Below, piece after piece: positions 24,701 through 31,600 of a stretch of 64,000 nucleotides of DNA. The position numbers and the translations under genes are program-made. Position 1 is the first letter of the stretch. Each line of letters starts with the position of its first letter. The stretch lies in the NCBI GenBank assembly GCA_022316685.1, contig JAKJHU010000014.1, positions 6,939,001 to 7,003,000 of the forward strand, in the 5' to 3' direction. Source of the stretch: Progne subis subis (Eukaryota; Chordata; Aves; Passeriformes; Hirundinidae). A model generated the notes under the pieces. The model saw nothing but the letters and a program-made list of their open reading frames with translations. It ran no database searches and was not told where the DNA came from.

Positions 24701-25348
24701 AACGTGACGGCCAGTGCTTAGCTGGAATTACAGTAACGTCCGCGCCCGTGTCTAGGAGGCCTGTGATGTTAATGGCCTCATCACCCACCTGTAATTCACA
24801 TCCTACCTGGGGTTTCACTTCTGTGATGCTGTGCACAGGACAAGCTGTTGGTATGTTATCTTCTTCCAGTCGTTCCCAGGTGGGTATGATCTGGGCAACT
24901 ATCTGCCCTTTAGGTAGGAATGTTGGTGGGTGAGTGCAGCGTAGCCAGAGAACGAATTTTCCAGGATTGTTATCAAGTGTTCCTGGAAGAATTTCGATCT
25001 CTTTTGGGGTGTGTTTGCAGTCCCCCACAACGATGAGCTTACCTTTGACCCTTGGCCAGGTACCCTGCTCACTGTTGTCAACTGACACAAAATTCCAGTC
25101 GTCGTCTTTCAGGTGCAAACCCTCCGTGAGCTGCAACCTGTAGGGGGTATATTTAGAATTGGTTGTCAAAATCGGTTGTGCCATGTCATGATCTGTGTAA
25201 GTCATTTCCAGTGTGTTATTTTTGCTGCCACCCTGAATGGGGCAATGCAGCTTCTCCTTTTTCCCTTGGCTCCCTTTCCCCTCCCCTCCTGCCCGGTCCA
25301 CCCCATTTTTTTCCTCACGCAGGGTGGACCTGCGCTCTTTCACCAGTT
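21723..25348 (-). CDS. pol: pro-pol: dUTPase-like segment, protease, RT, RNase H, integrase
   Basis: One open frame entered by -1 frameshift from gag. Residue numbers count from the GTG at 25343. 55-170 is a degenerate dUTPase-like domain. 178-275 is the aspartic protease (LDTGAD at 197-202, LLGRDL at 263-268). About 310-750 is reverse transcriptase with connection (fingers motif around 347-366, LPQG 434-437, YMDD 468-471). 753-885 is RNase H (D760, E795, D815, D880). 895-1165 is integrase, with a zinc site H902-x3-H906-x23-C930-x2-C933 and catalytic D959, D1016 and E1052 in D-x35-E spacing. The stop is at 21723. All catalytic residues are present and no internal stop or frameshift is visible, so the enzymes may be functional. 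Protease and polymerase share one frame, unlike the three-frame layout of typical betaretroviruses. Confidence 0.96.
24834..25181 (-). other. Degenerate dUTPase-like domain ahead of protease
   Basis: Pol-frame residues 55-170 end in a beta-rich pattern (LPGTLDNNPGKF at 119-130, then LPKGQIVAQIIP at 143-154). These resemble dUTPase motifs 3 and 4 (GxxD-x-x-Y-x-G and a K/R-G-x-x-I-A-Q loop). The usual catalytic tyrosine of motif 3 is not in place, so activity is doubtful. Betaretroviruses carry dUTPase in this position, which supports the class assignment. The call rests on pattern only. Confidence 0.5.
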
Positions 25349-25352
25349 TTTT
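25295..25352 (-). promoter_or_regulatory. gag/pro-pol -1 frameshift signal
   Basis: The slippery heptamer A AAA AAC (25352-25346) is in the correct phase, two codons before gag's stop. The same heptamer is used at the MMTV gag-pro junction. After a 15-nt spacer comes a perfect 9-bp stem (25330-25322 with 25303-25295) and an 18-nt loop. A -1 slip leads directly into the long pro-pol frame, which has no ATG at its start (the first listed codon at 25343 is GTG). The spacer is longer than the usual 5-9 nt, so the stem may extend or form a pseudoknot. Confidence 0.82.
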
Positions 25353-26962
25353 TGTGAGGGTTTAAACCCTCTCCCTTTTTCCCCTTCCCCTCCCCCTTTT
25401 TTGTTTTTGAGGTCCTCTAATTCTTTCTTGAGGGGGCATTTGGAAACCCAATGCCCCAAATTCCCGCACAAAAAACACTTCTGGGAGCTCTGAGCAGAAG
25501 GCTTCTTTCCGGTGTTCGGTGTTTTTCGGGAATCTTCCGCTTCCAGGGCTGCAACTTGATGAGGTTTGGGCCGCGGACCTGTAGAACTCATTAAAGGGAC
25601 CTTTACCTGACATACCTGAAGCATGTCTGGTAAGGTTGGTTTGGGGTTTAGGGGTAAACTTAAAATCGCAGCACGACATAAATCATTTGCATTTGAAAAT
25701 GCAATCTCAGTTAAAATGTGTTCCCGAGCCATTTCATTTTTGACCTGAGCTTCAATAGCTCGGGACAGTCTGCCTACAAAATCTGTGAAAGACTCCCTTT
25801 GGTCCTGCTTGATTTTCGAATATGAAATCGCAGGACCTTGTGTTTGCATGCTGAAGAATGCAGTCAGGGCTGTCTCTCTCACTACATGGAGGCACTGGAC
25901 AGGAATGACCACTTGGTCAGTGGCTTCTGCCCACTGCCCCTCCCCAGCCAGGTGGTCTAGAGTGATGGGGTTTCCCTGAGCATCAGCTCTAGTGTTAACA
26001 TTGTTGAGAAGCCCTGGTAAGGCATCCTGGAGCAGCTGTTTCCAAGCTGTGACCCATAGGATATACTCCATTGGGTTCAACAAACAAGAAAACAGGTACT
26101 TTAAATCAGCAGGCACCACCTCCTCTGCAGAGAGATCTGCTCTGAGAAGCCCCCTGAAATATGGCCCATCTGGGCCATATATCCTGTGAGCTTTGCAGAT
26201 CTCTTTGATGGTGGCTCGGGGAAATGGATGGTACTCTGCCCTGTTGTTACCCCCGCGGGCATTGCGGAAGGTAACAGGGGCAAGGGTGGGAATTGAGCAG
26301 GAGCCGGCAGCAGTATGTGCCCCCGTTCCTTGCTCAGGCACTTCCGGGTTTGAGGGAGCTGGGACGCCCGTGCCCTGAGGCACTTGGTTGCCTGGCAACT
26401 GCGTCCCTGCAGGGGGTGCGGTTTGCCCGGGGGGTGACGTCATCGAGGAGTGGGGGGGTGGGGGGGATCCCGGGGGAGCGGGCTCGAGCCCCTCCGGCGT
26501 GGGACCGGGCTGCTCCGGGGCGGGCGGCGGCGCGGCGGCTGCGGGGGGGAAGGGGTGCCGCAGTGCGCACGCGCAGGCACGGGGGGTTGGGGCGGGCAGC
26601 GCGGCGGCGGCGGCGTGCGGCGCGGCCGGCCCGGCGCCGCGTGGGGCGGGGGCGGGGCCGCGCGGGACGGGGCCGGCACCACGTGGGGCGGGGGCGGGGC
26701 CGCGCGAGTCGGGGCCGGCACCACGTGGGGCGGGGGGCGGGGCCGCGCGAGTCGGGGCGGGGGGCGGACGGGGCGGGGCCGCGCCGCGCGGGGCAGGGGG
26801 GGGCAGGGCCGCGCGGCAGGCACCCGACGTCACAGGGGTAAGGCGGGGCGGGGGAGGGGGGCGGGGCGGGGCCGCGCCGTGCGGGCACCACGTCACCGGG
26901 GCAGGGAGGGGTGGGCGGTGCTGAGGGGGCGGGGGAGTCCCCTGCCATGCGGTCGCCGCCAT
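25340..26962 (-). CDS. gag: gag capsid-nucleocapsid ORF (540 codons, with in-frame ATG)
   Basis: Residues 1-240 are proline/alanine/arginine-rich, including the 14-residue repeat (DSRGPAPAPRGAGP-like, residues 85-112). Residues 245-460 are capsid-like with a major homology region at 384-404 (I-K-Q-x5-F-x-D-F-x-x-R-L). A single zinc knuckle (C496, C499, H504, C509) is followed by a Lys/Gly-rich tail ending at 25340. One knuckle is fewer than the two usual in betaretroviruses. The ATG at 26962 lies in a perfect YY1/TISU-type motif, so separate initiation is conceivable. More likely this is the C-terminal two thirds of Gag, detached by the frame break upstream. Confidence 0.85.
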   Translation of the reverse strand: MAATAWQGTPPPPQHRPPLPAPVTWCPHGAAPPRPPPPPRLTPVTSGACRAALPPPAPRGAAPPRPPPAPTRAAPPPAPRGAGPDSRGPAPAPRGAGPVPRGPAPAPRGAGPAAPHAAAAALPAPTPRACACALRHPFPPAAAAPPPAPEQPGPTPEGLEPAPPGSPPPPHSSMTSPPGQTAPPAGTQLPGNQVPQGTGVPAPSNPEVPEQGTGAHTAAGSCSIPTLAPVTFRNARGGNNRAEYHPFPRATIKEICKAHRIYGPDGPYFRGLLRADLSAEEVVPADLKYLFSCLLNPMEYILWVTAWKQLLQDALPGLLNNVNTRADAQGNPITLDHLAGEGQWAEATDQVVIPVQCLHVVRETALTAFFSMQTQGPAISYSKIKQDQRESFTDFVGRLSRAIEAQVKNEMAREHILTEIAFSNANDLCRAAILSLPLNPKPTLPDMLQVCQVKVPLMSSTGPRPKPHQVAALEAEDSRKTPNTGKKPSAQSSQKCFLCGNLGHWVSKCPLKKELEDLKNKKGGGEGEKGRGFKPSQKNW

Positions 26963-27401
26963 CTTGGGAGCCCCAAGAGGACCACGTGGCTTCAGACCCA
27001 GTTCCCCCCCCCACAGAAAAACGAACGCGGCATTTTTGAACGGGACACGGGGACCGGAGAAAGGAGGAGGGGGGAGGAGGAGGGGGAGAACACGTTTCTC
27101 GGCTGGGCTTTTCCTGCACTCCCTTTTGAGACTGAATTGCCGAATTTACTTTTGTTGCTATAGTAAAATACTTAGTAGCTTTTTTGTCTCCTGTTCGAAT
27201 GAGCCGAATTAATTCGTTTTCTACAGTGCCGCAGAAGTCGGCACTGCAGACTCTGTCGGGAGAAACTTGGGGAAAATGCAGATGAACCCAGCGAACAAAA
27301 CTTCTTAACTCGCCGTTTGAGATTTTCAATTTGGCCTCGTTAACAACAGAAGCATAGTTATAATACAACCTTTTCTGAGCAACCGTTAGCTTTCCACCCA
27401 T
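25340..27401 (-). CDS. gag: gag polyprotein gene, split between two frames
   Basis: Gag forms the virion shell. It starts at the ATG at 27401, in a good context (A at -3, G at +4), and begins MGGKLT, fitting N-terminal myristoylation. Order: matrix (about residues 1-95), long proline-rich linker, capsid with a major homology region, one CCHC zinc knuckle, basic tail. The total is near 690 codons. The matrix frame and the capsid frame differ: the matrix frame runs to a stop at 26334, while the capsid frame is open from before 26962 to its stop at 25342-25340. Repeat periodicity places the switch at the G-run 26732-26737 (see the minisatellite entry). As read here, the matrix and capsid parts are not joined in one frame. 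A homopolymer sequencing error is the main alternative. Confidence 0.88.
26629..26755 (-). repeat. 42-bp CpG-rich minisatellite inside gag, third copy 43 bp
   Basis: Three units align at 26629-26670, 26671-26712 and 26713-26755. Each carries GTGGGGCG..., GGGGCCGCGCG and (in copies 2 and 3) CCACGTGG. Copies 1 and 2 have G5 in the central run; copy 3 has G6 (26732-26737), making it 43 bp. The unit is a multiple of three and encodes a 14-residue repeat in the capsid frame. In copy 3 the same peptide phase (DSRGPAP) appears only in the matrix frame. The extra G therefore marks the frame switch. Degenerate related sequence continues on both sides. Confidence 0.82.
26738..27401 (-). CDS. gag: gag matrix and N-terminal proline-rich linker (matrix frame)
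   Basis: Residues 1-95 form a compact matrix-like domain: glycine at position 2 for myristoylation, basic and helical stretches, and cysteines at 52 and 57. From about residue 97 the sequence turns proline-rich and low-complexity. Two PSAP tetrapeptides lie at residues 159-162 and 211-214. PSAP/PTAP is the known Tsg101-binding late-domain motif, so these could act in budding. The frame stays open to 26334. After about residue 223 it loses the 14-residue repeat phase and is probably no longer the original reading frame. I recognise the class by position and N-terminus, not by a close match. Confidence 0.8.
26955..26966 (-). promoter_or_regulatory. YY1/TISU-type motif around an ATG
   Basis: On the minus strand CAAGATGGCGGC matches the published TISU consensus SAASATGGCGGC at every position; this is also a YY1 site. 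In vertebrate housekeeping genes such elements lie just after the start site and serve as initiation codons for very short leaders. Its ATG opens the 540-codon capsid-nucleocapsid ORF at 26962. A chance match in GC-rich DNA is possible. Confidence 0.55.
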
Positions 27402-27594
27402 GTTTTGATACTAAGTTGCTTTTGAACCCAAACCCAGATGAAAAGCACTCCCCCCTGCTGACCCCGTTCGCTCAAAATCACAGGAGGTTTAACCCTTTAG
27501 CTGCGCAGCTATTTTTGGAGGATTTTTTCCTCCCCAATGGCTTCCCCCTCCCTCGGGGGAACCCTAAAACTAGTAAATATGTCCCGTTGTGGGT

Positions 27595-27605
27595 ATACTT
27601 ACCTG
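27595..27605 (-). promoter_or_regulatory. Candidate major splice donor CAG|GTAAGTAT
   Basis: On the minus strand CAG/GTAAGTAT matches the U1 consensus at essentially every position. It lies in the leader, about 200 bases before the gag ATG, where a retroviral major donor is expected. The exon would end at 27603. Being upstream of gag's ATG, it would not give the spliced env message a start codon from gag. Confidence 0.7.
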
Positions 27606-27883
27606 TTCCTGTGCCTGGGGGGTGCGTGGGTCTGGATGTTCTGCTGCAAGAAGGACTCCAGTCGGGGCCCCAAAGCTGCCCTTCTTTCCCCTGGAACTTG
27701 CCTTGTTTAAAAGTCAATTTCACAGGGGTGCGTGACGCCCAGAGACTGTTCTTCGGGCTAAATCAGCCCCAGTCCGTTCGCAGGGTCCGCCTCGTCTCCA
27801 GTGGACCCTGCGTGGGCACCAGACGCTCTGTCTCCGTGGAGCCGTGTCCACGTGGTCCAAGCCTGATTCTGCCGGCGTGGTCT

Positions 27884-27902
27884 GCTCCGCGTTGGAGCGC
27901 CA
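27884..27902 (-). other. Primer-binding site, tRNA-Lys-like but divergent
   Basis: Three T residues separate the 5' LTR end from TGGCGC on the minus strand, the typical start of a PBS complementary to a tRNA ending in GCGCCA. The site aligns to the tRNA-Lys(1,2) complement with one extra T after TGGCGC and two substitutions. The tRNA-Lys3 complement fits less well. The primer assignment is an inference; the position is firm. Confidence 0.7.
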
Positions 27903-27905
27903 AAA

Positions 27906-28631
27906 TGTATCTGGTTTTTTTCCCCGCTCCGGGCGGGAGAGGACCTCTGGCTCGCTCGGTCAACACAGATACAGATGTTTCCAGTTCGCTTCGGCTTCGG
28001 CTTAGCAGTTGGACCCCGTATGTTGAGACAGTCAACAGCAGCAGAAGAGAAAAGGCTGGCTCTCAGCTTAGCAGGTTAAAAGACGTTTATTAGCTCCAGA
28101 GTTGAGAAGCAGAGAGCTCCGAGCTCAGAGGCGAGAGCTCAGAGGCTGGGAGCTGAGCAGCTGAGCGAGAGCTGCTCGGAGAGCTGCTGGGAGAGAGAGG
28201 AGCAGCTCGGAGAGGAGCAGCTGAGAGAGAAAACTTTGAATCCCCTCTCCCTTATAAGCGGGGGAGGGGTTCCAGGGAGGATACAACAAGACAACAAATC
28301 AGGGGATCCAGGGGGTAACAAGGTGTGCCCACCCCCAAGCCTCGGACCAACCACCTCCAGAGGGAAAGAATTCCCCCAGGCTACCTGTCCACCCGAAGCC
28401 CTCTCCCTGAGGTTTCGCAATCTGGGAGGGACCCCTGGAGTGATAGACAGGCTGCCCCAGAGTGAGGGGGGGCAGAGGGATGTTACATGCCATGTGAGGG
28501 GTGGGATAATTGACACAAAACACCTTATTATAAAGACGACACAAAAGGGATACAAAATTGGGGATACAGTGAAATGAACCATAACATAAACTTCTTACAA
28601 AGACCTAATAAAACAGTTCTGCACCACTACA
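27906..28631 (-). repeat. 5' LTR of the provirus (726 bp)
   Basis: On the minus strand it runs from TGTAGTGG to CCAGATACA, with TG...CA termini. It matches the 3' LTR base for base by eye except for T7 instead of T6 near 27913-27919. It contains a TATA-like CTTATAAG at 28251-28258 and an AATAAA signal at 28086-28091 (read on the minus strand). This gives an approximate layout of U3 28631-28225, R 28225-28070 and U5 28070-27906. Transcription would run leftward into the leader and gag. The R boundaries are inferred from usual spacings, not observed. Confidence 0.96.
28251..28258 (-). promoter_or_regulatory. TATA-like box of the 5' LTR promoter
   Basis: The palindromic CTTATAAG sits in a GC/CT-rich context, followed on the minus strand by GGGAGAGGGG. 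At the usual 25-30 bp distance, transcription would start near 28225. The same box is in the 3' LTR at 20754-20761. Assignment rests on position and match only. Confidence 0.6.
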
Positions 28632-28637
28632 GCTGCC
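28632..28637. repeat. Target-site duplication, right copy (GCTGCC)
   Basis: Exact match of the six bases at 20404-20409. Removing the provirus plus one copy gives an uninterrupted host junction of CTG-GCTGCC-CCTTTGG. Confidence 0.93.
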
Positions 28638-31600
28638 CCTTTGGATTCTCCATCTCTTCTTCTATACTTCCAACCTGGATCCCTGCATAAACAAAATAAA
28701 ATTAATTTAATAAACGGCAGGTTCTTCACCCGAGAGAGACAACCCCAGCCACACAAGAGGAGCCATTCCTCGTGTTAAATCCTTCCTGGGGAGAAAAATC
28801 CCACAAGCACTCCTGGAACTCTCCCTAATTTGATAGAACAATCCTGTCTCAGACTTGAGTTCACATTTTAGCCAGGAAAGGGAGCTCCAGATGGGAAAGC
28901 ATCGCTAAATTGCCTTTCTTAGATTGATGATAGGGATAAGGAAGCCTGGCCTCACCTGGAGGAGAATGCCCAACTGCAGAGATGTCAGACAAGCAGCAGG
29001 CAGGTCTTGGAGCAATTTTAGGTTATCTACACACACACAGTGAGTGACCTTTGCAGGCTTTTCCCACCGGGGAGAAGTTCTGGAGCTAAGCAAGCAGGGA
29101 GAACACGTGAACATGGAGAACGATTTCCTCTGGAAACAGCTCGTCCATTACTGGTGAGAAAGACCCACCATGCTCCAGAACATAATTCTGAGCGTGTTCA
29201 CAGCTGCTAGGGAAGTTAAAAGGCAGCCTGCCACACCTTAAAACAAAGTGTGACACGGATGTCCACCGGGAAAAGGATGTGATTGTGCAGGCAGAACTGA
29301 ACCTGCTCTGAAGATGAAGCACGGGGTGGTTGGACAAGGTTTTACATAACCTTCTGTCCAGGTGTAAGACCTGGGATAAACCCTGGAAGATCAAAAAGGG
29401 GTTGTGCACTGAGGATTTTCTTGTAAATTCTACGAGGGACCCCCTGCCTTTGCCATCTCTCGTCTGATTTGCTGCAGAAACAGCAGCGTCTTGGTAAGGA
29501 TCCCTACCATAAAGCCAAGAACAAATGTTTATTAGTGGATGAGCTGAAAAGAGGGAAAAGCTCCTAGGAGGGAAATCCCACCAAGGCTCTGTCTCACCAA
29601 ACTTCCCCCAGTGACAGTGCAGACATCTGCATTTGAGCTAATCACTGAAATTAATGACTACTAAGTGCTGCAACTTATGATTCCTTGACCTATTTTAAAT
29701 GTCTGGTTTAGGCTGACTGAACTGATCCTGCAAAAATATGTTTCTTCCTGTCATCTCCAAAGGTGCTGATAACAGAACATGCTGTGATACAGCACATGCT
29801 GGAGCTTTACAGCCTCGTTACAATACTCACCAGCCACAGACAGTTCAAGGTCAGGATTTTCCCAGAATATCTGTAAATTTCTCTAATTCGCTCGGTTTTG
29901 ATGTACATTTGCTCGCTGTAAAATGCTCGCTGATGTGCATTTACAGCTTGCATCTGTGTGATACAGATCATTTTGCTGCCATAAAAGTCTAATCTGCCCA
30001 AATATTGTTGTCTATGTTAAATAAATTTAAAAAAAAACCACCAAAAAAACCCACAAAAAAACAAAAAACAAAACAAACAAAAAAAACCCCACAGTTTTGA
30101 GGAAGATGTGTGAAATATTTCTGCAGTTAAAAAAGAATTAGACCTGCAGAAGGATGTAAGGGGTGTAAGAGCTAACAGTTAAATAATTTGTGTAAAAGAA
30201 AATATTTGGATGTTCTAGAGAGTATGAGGGAAGAATTGGTTCTTGCATTATGAGAAAACAAAATAATTCCAAGCATGAAATTGCAGAGAGACTTGTGGAG
30301 TTATCACAAATATCTCCACAGATATACAGAACTGTGGAGATGTGAAAAGCTGAGGTAGAGAGGGACCTGAGGGTGATCAGAAGTAGAAGTGTTGAATGGG
30401 CTCTCTGTTCTTAGCTGTGACCAAATCTTAGCAAAGGAGCAGCAGGCAAAGAGCTGAGGCTGCAGGAGCTGGCTCAGCCAAACAAGGAGGAAGGATAAAC
30501 ACAAAAAATAATCGGAGGTGGAGGAAAACAGACTAAAGTAGAATTTCTAAGGGGGGGAAAAAAAAAAAAAATCCGTAATTTTTCTTTATTTTTTAATGTG
30601 CATGTTGAATTTGAGGGTTTTTTTTTCTGGATGAGTTTAGTTATCTGAGGAGTTGGTGGCAGACATGATCCCAGCATGGAGAACTTCTTCCTTTCTCTCC
30701 TGGAGCAGCATTTCGTGGTTTCCCCTCCCTGCTCACGGAGAACTCAGATGAGTCACGATTATGCAAAGATCCAGCACTTGATGCTTGCAACTTTTATTTG
30801 TACACCAGGCATCGTTTGAACTTTATTGCTGCCATTTCATTGCTATCTCTAATACCAGCCCTGCCCTCAAACCCCCCAGAATCCTTTAAAACACACAGTT
30901 CATTAGCTCTGTTTTGAAAAGCATTGTAAACACCAAAAATACATCTCAGACAAGGATGTCTGGAATTGATAATGAAATTATGGCTCATTCCGGGGCAGAG
31001 GGAACCATAAAACAGATATTAATGTGGAACTCGAGCCCTTGGATCCTGCAATATGAAGAACGCTTTCGGATAAAGGGCCATTAACGGCATTAACGTGTGG
31101 TTTCCATTTTAATTTCTCTGTAGAAGATCTTCAGAGCCATTCTGTTTATCCCACATCAGGATGTTTTGCGATATTGTTTATCCCACATTAGGATGCTTTT
31201 TCCCCTCTTTTCAGCTTTGGAAGCCCTGCAGTTTGGATTGGATTACAGCCCCAGAAGAGTGGTACCATGCTGGTGGAGCATCAGGAATTAATTTCTACCC
31301 TTTGCTGAATAATCTTCTGAAGGTTTCTACAGGCTGCTATGCGCTTGATTCATATGCTCCTTGCTTGGGGTACAAGGGAGGTGCAGAATTAATTTAGGCC
31401 ATGCTGGGTGAACAAACCAGGAGGGAATTCACTCATTACCTGAACACGTCATTTCCAAACTTCTGGTGCTTCACCTGTACAAAACGCAGGCTTTGTGCTC
31501 TGTCATTTGGGGAATGAGTCTGAGACAAAATTAGCTTTAATTGCACTTGCTGCTAGGGAGGATTTTACTTTCTAATGTTCCTGGAGAAGCAGGAAAAGAT

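Larger units (their letters stand above)
26440..26990. other. CpG-island-like, strand-asymmetric segment within gag
   Basis: About 550 bp is dominated by G on the plus strand and C on the minus strand, dense in CpG, GGGCGG boxes and CCACGTGG E-boxes (26679-26686, 26721-26728, 26982-26989). It is sharply different from gag on both sides. G-runs at 26448-26470 could form a G-quadruplex on the plus strand. It codes the Pro/Ala/Arg-rich Gag linker but looks like promoter DNA. Whether it acts as a promoter is inference. Long plus-strand ORFs here are composition artefacts. Confidence 0.7.
27402..27905 (-). other. 5' leader between the LTR and gag
   Basis: About 500 bases of untranslated leader follow the 5' LTR on the minus strand. 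They contain the PBS, a strong splice donor and presumably the packaging signal, which I cannot delimit. The leader is less CpG-dense than the mid-gag segment. The plus-strand ORF across the leader and LTR is a shadow. Confidence 0.75.
20410..28631 (-). mobile_element. Full-length young endogenous retrovirus (class II, beta/alpha-like), env-defective
   Basis: Seen: two near-identical direct LTRs bound an 8.2-kb element. It has a 6-bp target-site duplication, PBS, PPT, gag, a single long pro-pol frame and an env remnant, all on the minus strand. Known: a 6-bp duplication is usual for alpha- and betaretroviruses. The integrase C-terminus (GP-x-D-L-V-x-W-G-R-G-Y, residues 1129-1140 of the pol frame) and a dUTPase-like segment ahead of the protease point to the class II/ERVK-like group. 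Inferred: a very recent insertion, because the LTRs differ by only one homopolymer base. It cannot produce its own envelope, and gag carries a frame break. Pol products could still act on this or related elements. Confidence 0.97.

Noticed and set aside
27001..27012. C9 run as the site of the gag frame break
   Set aside because: Both frames are open here, but the 14-residue repeat phase places the switch later, at 26732-26737.
26293..27163. Gly/Arg-rich plus-strand ORFs (178-237 codons) opposite gag
   Set aside because: A GC-rich, stop-poor composition keeps all frames open; the gag domains are on the minus strand.
30340..30490. Possible further CR1 or LTR fragment (GAGAGGGACCTGAGGGTGAT...)
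   Set aside because: Too short and diverged for me to assign to a family.
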